8,879 nucleotides of DNA. Origin: Bacteroidaceae bacterium. GTDB lineage: Bacteria; Bacteroidota; Bacteroidia; Bacteroidales; Bacteroidaceae. The stretch covers positions 1 through 8,879 of the forward strand of contig JAGBYN010000092.1 of the NCBI GenBank assembly GCA_017628775.1, read 5' to 3'. The notes below the pieces were generated by a model that saw only the letters and a list, made by a program, of their open reading frames with translations, was not told where the DNA came from and did not search any database. The position numbers and the translations under genes are program-made. Below are positions 1 through 5,967 of the stretch, piece after piece (position 1 is the stretch's first letter; the number at the start of each line of letters is the position of its first letter).

Positions 1-729
1 CATCGTCCAAATGCCCACGCCCAACACAGCATTCAGACTTGCGAATTGAATCCGAGGTATTTTATTGAGTAGGTATCGGGCATAATCGGTTTTCAGCAAT
101 GTGTAAACCACGAAGAACAGCATGGAGATCACGCTCGCCAACGACGAGGCAAGTGCCGCACCAGCAATACCCATTTTGGGCAAGCCACAATAGCCAAAGA
201 TCAACAGATAGTTGAGCAGGACATTGCCCGCCACCATAATGATGGAATTGTAGGTGAGTGTACGGGTGTTGGTGGTCGCCACGTAGAACGCACGAAACAT
301 CGCACAAACCACAGCGGCAGGATAACCAATGATGCGCCAGTTCAGATAGGTGGTGGCAGCATGACACACAGCGTCCGACTTAATCATCAGCCGCATGAGT
401 TCATCGCCCCAAAGGAACGTTGCCCCAATCATCAGCGCTGACAACAACAGCAAGAAAAAGACACCATTGTAGAAAACGCCACCAATCGCGCGGTAATTGC
501 CCTCGCCATTGCGACGCGACATTAAGATCTGCGACCCCGTGGCAAAACCCACGGCCAACATAAACAGCGAGATATAGAAAATCCCGCCTAAAGCAGAGGC
601 ACCCAGCTCAACCTCACCGACACGCCCGAGAAAGGCGGCATCGGTCATCCCAACCAACTGCTCCATCAAGGTGCTGATTAAAATAGGGAGGGCAATTTGA
701 AAAATTTGTTTCGTTGAATACGTTTTCAT
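1..729 (-). CDS. MATE-family multidrug/cation efflux transporter, N-terminal part (runs off the window)
   Basis: This inner-membrane protein would export drugs or other organic cations in exchange for Na+ or H+. The frame is open from the ATG at 729 to the window edge, giving 243 residues; MATE proteins are usually about 440-460, so roughly the first half is present. About six hydrophobic segments are visible, near residues 11-30, 44-66, 86-106, 132-152, 161-181 and 188-212. Family signatures are LPILISTLMEQLVGMTDAAF near the start and a TNTRT turn (residues 153-157) followed by a helix with N169 and N173, LLIFG and a GIAGAALASS stretch (187-196). The ATG follows an A-rich stretch with no Shine-Dalgarno, as is usual in Bacteroidetes. 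It is divergent from mrp. I see no full TAnnTTTG box for it. The transported substrate cannot be told from sequence. Family assignment is firm; the NorM or DinF subgroup is not. Confidence 0.88.
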   Translation of the reverse strand, partial: MKTYSTKQIFQIALPILISTLMEQLVGMTDAAFLGRVGEVELGASALGGIFYISLFMLAVGFATGSQILMSRRNGEGNYRAIGGVFYNGVFFLLLLSALMIGATFLWGDELMRLMIKSDAVCHAATTYLNWRIIGYPAAVVCAMFRAFYVATTNTRTLTYNSIIMVAGNVLLNYLLIFGYCGLPKMGIAGAALASSLASVISMLFFVVYTLLKTDYARYLLNKIPRIQFASLNAVLGVGIWTM

Positions 730-774
730 TTTGTTTTTTTGAAGGAACGACAAAGTCCCTACAAGATTATTTGT

Positions 775-782
775 TAATTTTG
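775..782 (+). promoter_or_regulatory. Candidate Bacteroidetes -7 box for mrp
   Basis: TAATTTTG matches the Bacteroidetes -7 consensus TAnnTTTG at every fixed position. I find no convincing TTTG at the -33 spacing. If used, transcription would start near 788-790 and leave a leader of about 120 nt before the mrp ATG. This is the only perfect plus-strand match I found in the MATE/mrp gap. Confidence 0.45.
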
Positions 783-908
783 CGGAGAATCTAAAAAGAG
801 CACACGTTCAGAATCATCAAACAGCTGGCGTCGTAGCGCGTGGCATTCAAGCCAATCTGCCCAGCGAAAGCCTGTTGATGGTTCTTATCCGCTCATCAAC
901 TGTTTAAT
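783..908 (+). other. Long mrp leader with a hairpin and a nine-codon mini-ORF
   Basis: This leader contains no known RNA element that I recognise. GTTGATG (874-880) and CATCAAC (894-900) can form a 7-bp stem ending 8 bases before the mrp ATG. A mini-ORF starts at ATG 878 within the left arm, encodes MVLIRSSTV and stops with TAA at 905-907, one base before the mrp start. Both may be chance; they are recorded because together they lie in the initiation region. Confidence 0.25.
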
Positions 909-2009
909 ATGACACTTTACCCAAATCTTATTATTGACGCACTGCGCATGGTGCGTTATCCAGGAAACGGCAAAAACATTGTTGAAGCCGAAATGCTTGA
1001 AGACGACCTTCGCATTGATGGCATGAATGTGTCGTTTTCAATTATCTTTGACAAGAGTACAGACCCTTTCATTAAGTCGGTCCTGAAATCGGCTGAAGCA
1101 GCCATCCATACATACGTCAGCAAGGATGTGAATGTGGCGGTAAGCTACAAAACCCTGCAGGCGGCACGCCCTGAACCCGGCAAGATGTTGCCCCAAGTCA
1201 AGAACGTGATTGCAGTGAGTTCAGGCAAGGGCGGTGTCGGCAAGAGTACAGTTGCCGCAAACCTTGCCGTGTCGCTCGCACAGATGGGCTATAAGGTCGG
1301 TTTGCTTGATGCCGATATTTTCGGTCCGTCGGTGCCCAAGATGTTTAGCCTGGAGCAGGTGGATATCTTTGCAGAGATGGTGGAGGGTCGCCAGCTCGTA
1401 ATTCCTGCCTTTAAATACGGCATTGAATTGCTGTCCATTGGTTTCTTTGTGAATCCACAAACGGCAACGCTATGGCGCGGGGGTATGGCGTCAAATGCCT
1501 TGAAGCAGTTGATTGCCGATGCCAAGTGGGGCGAACTCGATTATATGATTTTGGACACCCCTCCAGGCACAAGCGATATCCACCTCACGTTGTTGCAAAA
1601 CCTCGCCATCACGGGTGCGGTGATTGTTTCAACACCCCAACAGGTGGCTTTGGCTGATGCCCGCAAGGGGATTGACATGTACCAAAACGAAAAGGTGAAT
1701 GTGCCCATCCTCGGATTGGTGGAAAACATGGCGTGGTTCACGCCAGCCGAACTGCCAGAAAACAAATACTACCTCTTCGGCCGCGAAGGCGTCAAGCAAT
1801 TAGCTGCCGAGATGAATGTGCCTTTATTGGGACAAATACCCATCGTACAGAGCATTTGCGAGAGTGGAGACGGCGGCGAACCTATTGCCCTCAACCCCGA
1901 CACACTCACTGCACAGGCGTTCCGCAACTTAGCAGCACGCGTGGTGGAGGAAACCGAACGCCGCAATGCCACACTGCCTGCCACGTCGATTGTTGAGATG
2001 AAGAAATAA
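909..2009 (+). CDS. mrp: Mrp/NBP35/ApbC-family P-loop ATPase (Fe-S cluster carrier type), lacking CxxC
   Basis: Family members are cytosolic ATPases that bind and transfer Fe-S clusters to apoproteins. The 366 residues show an N-terminal MIP18/DUF59-like domain (about 5-80) and a ParA/MinD-type ATPase domain from about 98. The deviant Walker A is SSGKGGVGKST (104-114) with signature lysine K107. LLDADIFGPSVPKMF follows (132-146), then DTPPGTSD (216-223). The length is normal for fused Mrp proteins. The odd point is the region after VENM (271-274). Salmonella ApbC and NBP35 have a CxxC there that binds the cluster; here it reads WFTPAELPENKYYLFG, and the whole protein has one cysteine, C317. 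ATG 909 is chosen because the N-terminal domain begins directly after it. The gene is convergent with trmB and ends just before a long inverted repeat. Family identity is very secure; a cluster-carrier function is inferred and uncertain. Confidence 0.95.
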   Translation: MTLYPNLIIDALRMVRYPGNGKNIVEAEMLEDDLRIDGMNVSFSIIFDKSTDPFIKSVLKSAEAAIHTYVSKDVNVAVSYKTLQAARPEPGKMLPQVKNVIAVSSGKGGVGKSTVAANLAVSLAQMGYKVGLLDADIFGPSVPKMFSLEQVDIFAEMVEGRQLVIPAFKYGIELLSIGFFVNPQTATLWRGGMASNALKQLIADAKWGELDYMILDTPPGTSDIHLTLLQNLAITGAVIVSTPQQVALADARKGIDMYQNEKVNVPILGLVENMAWFTPAELPENKYYLFGREGVKQLAAEMNVPLLGQIPIVQSICESGDGGEPIALNPDTLTAQAFRNLAARVVEETERRNATLPATSIVEMKK

Positions 2010-2018
2010 AAAAGCGTT

Positions 2019-2104
2019 TAATAGAGTACAAATAACAGAGTACAGAGTACAACTAACCATCCGGACGGAGTTGTACTCTGTACTCTGTTATTTGTACTCT
2101 ATTA
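2019..2104. terminator. 36-bp perfect inverted repeat between convergent mrp and trmB; likely bidirectional terminator
   Basis: Arms 2019-2054 and 2069-2104 are exact reverse complements, with a 14-base loop (2055-2068) containing CCATCCGG. The left arm is made of 7-bp units: GAGTACA, AATAACA, GAGTACA, GAGTACA (2024-2051). It starts ten bases after the mrp stop codon and lies past the trmB 3' end, so either transcript would form a very strong hairpin. There is no clean U-tract on either side, so it is not a textbook intrinsic terminator. A 36-bp perfect match is much longer than termination needs, which suggests a repeat element inserted or duplicated in inverted orientation. Confidence 0.6.
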
Positions 2105-2110
2105 CAGCTC

Positions 2111-2138
2111 TGTTATCTGTTATCTGTTATCTGTACTC
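2111..2138. repeat. Four tandem 7-bp units (TGTTATC x3, TGTACTC)
   Basis: TGTTATC occurs three times in a row, followed by TGTACTC, with no gaps. These are reverse complements of GATAACA and GAGTACA, so the array is of the same family as the arms of the adjacent inverted repeat. It ends 14 bases from the trmB stop-codon end, inside the trmB 3' trailer. Confidence 0.85.
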
Positions 2139-2152
2139 TAAAATTACTCTCT

Positions 2153-2932
2153 CTACTTTGACTTTTCCAGGCTGGAACGCTTCGAACGGTTATAGCTGCG
2201 GTAATCGTCGAGTTCAATCTCTACCTCGGGTTCTGTGAGTTTCCCCTCTTGAGGCAATTGGAACTTCAGGTATTTAATGGTCAAGCCACGGTCCAACCAT
2301 TGTTGTTCGTAGTAGGTCTTAATCCCTAAGATCTGCTTCACTTCCTCGTCCTTTTCTTCCAACAATTGGTGGTAGAGGTCGTCGGTTTTGAACACCACGG
2401 GGAGTTTGTTTTCCGCCACCATATAATTGGTGTAGGTAAACAAGAAATTACTGTCGGTTTTCAAATGGATGAGTCCGTCGTTTTGCAGAAATGCACGGTA
2501 GCGCTCCATGAAGTAAGTGGAGGTGAGGCGCTTCGTGACCTTCTTCATCTGAGGATCGGAGAAGGTCAACCAAATCTCTGCCACCTCGCCGGGGGCAAAG
2601 AAGCGCTGGATAAATTCGATATTGGTGCGCAGGAATGCCACGTTGGTCATGCCTGCCTTCAAACTCTCGGTGGCACCGCTCCACATGCGTGCGCCCTTAA
2701 TATCCACACCGATAAAGTTCTTATTGGGGAAGAGTTTGCCTAACCCAACGGTATATTCACCACGTCCGCAACCCAACTCCAACACGATGGGGTTGTTGTT
2801 CTTAAAGAAGCGTTCGTGCCACTGTCCTTTCAATTCAAAGTGCGCCTCAGTGTCGAGCGCTTGAAAGGGCGCCTCAAACACGTGAGGATAACTGGCCATA
2901 TCGGCAAATTTAGAAAGTTTATTCTTACTCAT
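2153..2932 (-). CDS. trmB: tRNA (guanine-N7-)-methyltransferase
   Basis: The enzyme uses S-adenosylmethionine to methylate N7 of G46 in the variable loop of tRNAs. The 259 residues form a Rossmann-fold methyltransferase. The SAM loop is [10 protein letters not shown] (51-60); [10 protein letters not shown] (75-84) is motif [10 protein letters not shown] (124-131) occupies the place of the usual FPDPWPKK, followed by [12 protein letters not shown] (158-161) and the C-terminal [19 protein letters not shown] stretch (206-224) match the conserved T-x-x-E region of TrmB. The basic C-terminal tail ([15 protein letters not shown]) is lineage-specific. The FSDPQMKK variant is, from memory, usual in Bacteroidetes TrmB rather than a sign of inactivity. 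It is convergent with mrp. Downstream of xseB on the same strand but separated by a 467-bp repeat block, it is probably transcribed on its own. Confidence 0.95.
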   Translation of the reverse strand: MSKNKLSKFADMASYPHVFEAPFQALDTEAHFELKGQWHERFFKNNNPIVLELGCGRGEYTVGLGKLFPNKNFIGVDIKGARMWSGATESLKAGMTNVAFLRTNIEFIQRFFAPGEVAEIWLTFSDPQMKKVTKRLTSTYFMERYRAFLQNDGLIHLKTDSNFLFTYTNYMVAENKLPVVFKTDDLYHQLLEEKDEEVKQILGIKTYYEQQWLDRGLTIKYLKFQLPQEGKLTEPEVEIELDDYRSYNRSKRSSLEKSK

Positions 2933-2962
2933 TTGTATATTTTGGTGCGTTTATAAATTAAT

Positions 2963-2984
2963 CAAACAGAGTTGTCATCAACTC
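2963..2984 (-). promoter_or_regulatory. Possible trmB promoter box overlapping a small palindrome
   Basis: Read on the minus strand, 2970-2963 is TCTGTTTG, one mismatch from TAnnTTTG, about 30 bases before the trmB ATG. Immediately upstream and overlapping by two bases is the palindrome GAGTTG-TCAT-CAACTC (2969-2984), a 6-bp stem with a 4-base loop. The overlap would suit an operator, but both signals are short and unsupported by any other copy here. Confidence 0.25.
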
Positions 2985-3087
2985 GTCCCACAGATTTTTA
3001 ATAATCTAACTGAATTATTCGCTAAGGCTCATCAAAACGTCTCTAATTCTAGATAAAAAAACATTACATCCCTCTGTTTCTTTTTTT

Positions 3088-3182
3088 TCTAGAATTTGAG
3101 AATTAGAGAATTATTTATCTGTTGATATGCACTGCGGAGTCAATTATTCGCTAAGGCTCATCAAAACGTCTCTAATTCTAGA
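3088..3182. repeat. Complete 95-bp repeat unit with imperfect terminal inverted repeats
   Basis: The unit begins TCTAGAATTTGAGA (3088-3101) and ends TCTCTAATTCTAGA (3169-3182); these are inverted repeats matching at 13 of 14 positions. Its left two thirds recur at 3331-3390 and its right part at 3013-3054, so this is the only full copy in the window. An internal GAGTC (3137-3141) can pair with GGCTC (3155-3159) inside the outer stem. The layout is like a very short MITE or a folded RNA repeat, but no target-site duplication is evident. Confidence 0.55.
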
Positions 3183-3276
3183 TTATTATCTGTCGATACA
3201 CACTGCGGAGCCTATTCTCTAATTCTCTAATTCTAGATTATTATCTGTCGAGATACACTGCGGAGCCTATTCTCTA

Positions 3277-3351
3277 ATTCACTAATTCTCTAATTCTTGA
3301 TAAAAAATCAAGTGTTTTAAAGTTTTTTCAAGAATTTGCGAATTAGAGAAT
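3277..3351. repeat. Long imperfect hairpin downstream of xseB
   Basis: Arms 3277-3300 and 3328-3351 are reverse complements at 21 of 24 positions. Inside them, A-run and T-run stretches (near 3302-3307 and 3323-3328) can extend the stem. It lies about 50 bases past the xseB stop on the minus strand and could end xseAB transcription, although it is also part of the repeat block. Confidence 0.5.
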
Positions 3352-3399
3352 TATTTATCTGTTGATATGCACTGCGGAGCCAATTATTCGGACTCTCTT

Positions 3400-3600
3400 T
3401 TATTTTGAAGTTTCGTCGTTCAATATTTTTTCGATTTCTGCGGATGTCAGAGTGAGTTTTTGTTTGCAGAAACTCATGAGTTGTTGTGCCTGTTCCAGTT
3501 GGGCGGTTAGTTCATCAACACCCAACGTGTTATTTTCCAGACCCTCAACGATGCTTTCCAACGCCTGCATCGCCTCAGCATAGGTTATTTTTTTCTTCAT
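3400..3600 (-). CDS. xseB: Exodeoxyribonuclease VII small subunit
   Basis: XseB binds XseA to form exonuclease VII, which degrades single-stranded DNA from both ends in the cytoplasm. The 66 residues match the compact helical hairpin of the family: ITYAEAMQALESIVEGLENN (5-24), LGVDELTAQLEQAQQLMSFC (26-45), then KQKLTLTSAEIEKIL (46-60). Family members are typically 60-80 residues, so this is complete. Its ATG (3600-3598) overlaps the xseA stop codon (3599-3597) as ATGA, which points to translational coupling and fits the fixed stoichiometry of several small subunits per large subunit. The gene's 3' end runs into the repeat block. Confidence 0.94.
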   Translation of the reverse strand: MKKKITYAEAMQALESIVEGLENNTLGVDELTAQLEQAQQLMSFCKQKLTLTSAEIEKILNDETSK

Positions 3601-4841
3601 GACTTTTCAGGTTGTGGGGTTATGATTTGGCTTTGTGCCGTGCCGTGGCTGAAGGTGGTCGTGACGATATCGCCTGCCTTCAATTGCTGGGCATCGGTGA
3701 TGGCTTTGCCATTGATGCGCGTGATGCTATAACCTTGTGAAAGGATATGGCTGGGTTGCGCCAGGGCAATGATTTTCTCGAGCAACGGCAACTTCTGCTG
3801 TTCGCGATGGAGACGCTGGCGACAGAGCGTCGCCACGTGCAACTTCATGCGTTTGAGCACTTCATCCTCGCGTATCAAACAACGGCGTGCGCAGTTGGCG
3901 AGCGCCACCGACAATTGTTCCTGGCGTTGGCGTTCACGGTTGATGTAATCCATCGCACCACGCACCAGGCGCTGACTCAGATCATCGAGCAAGGCATATT
4001 CAGCACTGAAATGCTCGATCAGGAAGGCTGCCACAGCCGTTGGTGTTTTGAGGCGCGTGTGCGCCACATAGTCCAAAACGGTTTCATCGCGTTCATGGCC
4101 AATACCCGTGAGCACGGGGATGGGAAACTGAGCCACGACGGCAGCCAGGTCATAACGCTCAAAGCCATAGAGGTCGGCTGCCGCACCACCCCCACGAATA
4201 ATCACCACGCAATCCCAATCGTCGGCTTTCGAAAAGATCTCGTAGAGTGCCGCCATGCAACTCTCCTCTACCCCATCACCTTGCATGATGGCAGGAAAGA
4301 GCGTACATTCAAAGGGATAGCCCGACTGCTGAAGCTGATGCATGAAATCGCCATAGCCTGCAGCCGATGCACTTGAAACGACAGCAATGCGCTTCAAGGG
4401 TCGGGGCAAGGACAAGCGTTTATTATCATCAATAATACCCTCCTCCTCGAGTTGTTGCAAGATTTTTTGTCGTTGCTTGGCAATATCGCCCAAGGTATAA
4501 GTGGGATCAATATGGTGCACGTTCAAGGCATAGCCATAAACGGGGTGGAAGGTGACGCTCACCTCAGCAAGGATGGTCATCCCCGCTTGAATGGTGGTGC
4601 CTGTGGCTGCTTTGAATTGCTCGGCAATGTGCAGATACGTGTTGCGCCAGATATTGGCCTTGGCACGCGCCAGAACCATTTGGCTGCGTTCGTCCTTCTC
4701 AATAAACTCCAGGTAGCAGTGTCCATTGTTCGCCACACGCGCCTCACTCACTTCAGCCGTCACCCAATAGGTTTGGTCAAACCACTCCGAGAGGGTGGCT
4801 TGAATGGCTTGGTTTAATTCAAGTAAAGAAAGAGAAGACAT
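3597..4841 (-). CDS. xseA: Exodeoxyribonuclease VII large subunit
   Basis: This is the catalytic subunit of exonuclease VII. The 414 residues show an N-terminal OB-fold for single-stranded DNA (about 1-115). A linker helix (about 119-135) leads to the catalytic domain from about 148, starting KRIAVVSSASAAGYGDF. Conserved blocks are RGGGAAADLYGFE (216-228), TGIGHERDETVLDYVAH (245-261) and KTPTAVAAFL (265-274). A helical, probably coiled-coil region rich in Arg, Gln and Glu (about 280-360) precedes the C-terminal GYSITRINGKAI segment (370-381). Length is within the family's 400-450. It overlaps xseB by four bases. The start is unusual in context: a 35-bp array of 7-bp repeats ends six bases before the ATG. 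I find no TAnnTTTG box upstream; the leader is entirely repeat-derived. Confidence 0.96.
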   Translation of the reverse strand: MSSLSLLELNQAIQATLSEWFDQTYWVTAEVSEARVANNGHCYLEFIEKDERSQMVLARAKANIWRNTYLHIAEQFKAATGTTIQAGMTILAEVSVTFHPVYGYALNVHHIDPTYTLGDIAKQRQKILQQLEEEGIIDDNKRLSLPRPLKRIAVVSSASAAGYGDFMHQLQQSGYPFECTLFPAIMQGDGVEESCMAALYEIFSKADDWDCVVIIRGGGAAADLYGFERYDLAAVVAQFPIPVLTGIGHERDETVLDYVAHTRLKTPTAVAAFLIEHFSAEYALLDDLSQRLVRGAMDYINRERQRQEQLSVALANCARRCLIREDEVLKRMKLHVATLCRQRLHREQQKLPLLEKIIALAQPSHILSQGYSITRINGKAITDAQQLKAGDIVTTTFSHGTAQSQIITPQPEKS

Positions 4842-4847
4842 AGCGTA

Positions 4848-4882
4848 TTGAGAGTTGAGAGTTGAGTGTTGAGAGTTTAGAG
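4848..4882. repeat. Five tandem 7-bp units directly ahead of the xseA start
   Basis: The units read TTGAGAG, TTGAGAG, TTGAGTG, TTGAGAG, TTTAGAG without gaps. On the xseA sense strand they form a CU-rich tract (CTCTCAA repeated) ending six bases before the ATG at 4841. Copy-number change by slipped-strand pairing would alter xseA leader length but not its frame. Confidence 0.9.
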
Positions 4883-4885
4883 ATT

Positions 4886-5106
4886 CCCTCCGGCATGTAG
4901 GGGCCGATCACCGTGTCGGCCCGTCGTCAATCAACGTACTAACGAGGGTGAGAGTTTAGAGATTAGAGTTGAGAGAATCCATCCGGCATGTAGGGGCCGA
5001 TCACCGTGTCGGCCCGTCGTCATCCCACGTACCAATCGCCCAAAGATGTTGTCGGCCCGTCGTGAATTAACCGTCAATCCGTAAATAGGGAGTTTCGGCC
5101 CGTCGT
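4886..5106. repeat. Repeat module: CCATCCGG, GGGCCGA/TCGGCCC hairpins and degenerate 43-bp units
   Basis: Two intact hairpin copies lie at 4901-4922 and 4994-5015: a 7-bp stem GGGCCGA/TCGGCCC around TCACCGTG. Each is preceded by CCNTCCGGCATGTAG (4886-4900, 4979-4993). The first is followed by a second heptamer array at 4948-4975 (GTGAGAG, TTTAGAG, ATTAGAG, TTGAGAG). Past the second copy the element decays: only TCGGCCCGTCGT remains at 5052-5063 and 5095-5106, 43 bases apart, each followed by a variable AC/CAATCC-like stretch. No coding frame here is credible. Confidence 0.88.
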
Positions 5107-5130
5107 CAAATTGACGCACCAATCCAAATT

Positions 5131-5170
5131 CTATATTATCCGATAAAAACCTATAACATCCTATATTATC
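5131..5170. repeat. Short 10-bp periodic AT-rich repeat
   Basis: CTATATTATC occurs at 5131-5140 and 5161-5170, with CTATAACATC at 5151-5160 and a diverged unit at 5141-5150. The period is exactly ten bases. No function can be assigned. Confidence 0.6.
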
Positions 5171-5358
5171 AGCGAGAAGAAAAAAACTGCGCTCGGAATG
5201 GATTTAATGATTACCATGCGGTTGGCTGTTCATCATCAACTGTGGTTTTTCTCACGCAAAGACACAAAGTAGCGCAAAGAAAATTTATCAGAGTACAGAG
5301 CACAACGCCATCCGGAAGGCAAACATAACGCACATCACGTTGTTATGTCACTAAAAGG
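5171..5358. other. Non-coding spacer past the esterase gene with remnants of repeats
   Basis: No gene is visible. Octamer-like units ACGCAAAG, ACACAAAG and TAGCGCAAAG run from 5254 to 5279. GAGTACA and GAGCACA (5291-5304) followed by CCATCCGG (5308-5315) repeat, in degraded form, the plan of the loop and left arm at 2038-2064. The rest (5171-5250) shows nothing I can name. Confidence 0.6.
5323..5348 (-). terminator. Weak stem-loop past the YqiA-like gene
   Basis: ACATAAC (5323-5329) and GTTATGT (5342-5348) form a 7-bp stem with a 12-base loop, ten bases beyond the stop codon on the minus strand. Only a short T run follows, so a role in termination is possible but weakly supported. Confidence 0.3.
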
Positions 5359-5967
5359 TTATTCCACATTCAGAATATCCAGAATCAGGGGCATCACCAC
5401 GTGGTTCAGGATTTTATCGTTTAGGCGATGCTCGCCATCAAACAGCACGAAGTGATCCTTGCCATAGTGTTTGCAGAACACGGATTGGAAACTTGTGGTA
5501 ATCTTATCGTCCTTACCAAAAACGCCCCACACCATATTCTTCTCTTCTGCGGTGATGTTCTTAAACGACTCCTTCTCCAGTGTGCGGAACTGATCGATCA
5601 TGGTGCGATCCACCTTAAAGTCCTTGGCACCATCCTCGCGTTTATTGAGGAAGGGGTAGCGCCCCATGCCTTTGAAGGTGAGCGTTCGCGACATCTGAAA
5701 CGAGGGATTGACCAGGATGCGTGGCGTGCCCTTGAGCAATTCCGTGTAGAAGCCGCCCATAGAAGTACCGATGATGAGGTCGGGGTGCTCGGTATCAATG
5801 ATGCGACGCAACAGCTCGATGGCCTCAGCCGGCAACACTGGGAGGTCGGGCGCAATGACACTGACGTGCTTCTCATAAAGTTGCTGGCGCAACATCATCA
5901 CCGTGCCTGAGGAGCCACTCGAACTAAAGCCATGAACATAAAGGATTTTCTTGGTCATAGGATGCAT
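5359..5967 (-). CDS. YqiA/UPF0227-type alpha/beta-hydrolase (esterase)
   Basis: This is a small cytosolic alpha/beta-hydrolase of the YqiA group; E. coli YqiA hydrolyses short acyl esters and its natural substrate is unknown. The 202 residues begin with strand 1 and the oxyanion region ILYVHGFSSSGSSGT (8-22). The nucleophile elbow is GTSMGGF with Ser69 (67-73); NPSF (87-90) resembles the family's VNPA segment. A likely acid is in GKDDK (151-155, D153 or D154) and the catalytic His is probably H180 in GEHRLND (178-184). Length fits the family (about 190-200). No signal peptide is present. The chosen ATG (5967-5965) shares one base with the TGA of the transcarbamylase gene upstream; an in-frame ATG nine bases later (M4) is an alternative. 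The overlap implies co-transcription and perhaps translational coupling. A role in arginine metabolism is not supported by the sequence itself. Confidence 0.85.
   Translation of the reverse strand: MHPMTKKILYVHGFSSSGSSGTVMMLRQQLYEKHVSVIAPDLPVLPAEAIELLRRIIDTEHPDLIIGTSMGGFYTELLKGTPRILVNPSFQMSRTLTFKGMGRYPFLNKREDGAKDFKVDRTMIDQFRTLEKESFKNITAEEKNMVWGVFGKDDKITTSFQSVFCKHYGKDHFVLFDGEHRLNDKILNHVVMPLILDILNVE

Larger units (their letters stand above)
3013..3390. repeat. Mosaic repeat block between xseB and trmB
   Basis: This stretch is non-coding and built from shuffled copies of one unit. A 42-bp segment is identical at 3013-3054 and 3142-3183. A 60-bp segment at 3091-3150 recurs at 3331-3390 with two mismatches. 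A core TTATCTGT...CACTGCGGAG occurs four times, starting at 3113, 3186, 3241 and 3353. Octamer arrays of CTCTAATT or its complement AATTAGAG lie at 3041-3052, 3091-3112, 3217-3236, 3272-3298 and 3331-3352. I find no coding frame, transposase or known RNA here. Its 3' end abuts the xseB stop region and its other end reaches the trmB upstream region. Confidence 0.9.

Noticed and set aside
62..367. 101-codon minus-strand reading frame
   Set aside because: It is an alternative frame inside the MATE gene; the MATE frame gives membrane segments and family motifs, this one does not.
2933..3399. tRNA or known structured RNA in the repeat block
   Set aside because: No cloverleaf, TTC-containing T-loop or riboswitch core was found; hairpins are explained by the inverted repeat units.
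3362..3583. 73-codon plus-strand reading frame
   Set aside because: It begins in repeat sequence and runs antisense through xseB; no domain is visible.
3747..4376. 209-codon plus-strand reading frame
   Set aside because: It is antisense to xseA, whose protein is clearly recognisable with all family motifs; the antisense product resembles nothing.
4901..5106. Possible CRISPR-like array (TCGGCCCGTCGT recurring at 43- or 93-base spacing)
   Set aside because: The conserved core is only about 12 bases, the material between is itself semi-conserved, spacing is uneven, and no cas gene is nearby.
4931..5122. 63-codon minus-strand reading frame
   Set aside because: It consists wholly of the GGCCGA-type repeat units; the frame exists only because the repeats lack stops in it.
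5428..5910. 160-codon plus-strand reading frame
   Set aside because: It is antisense to the YqiA-like gene and has no recognisable domain.
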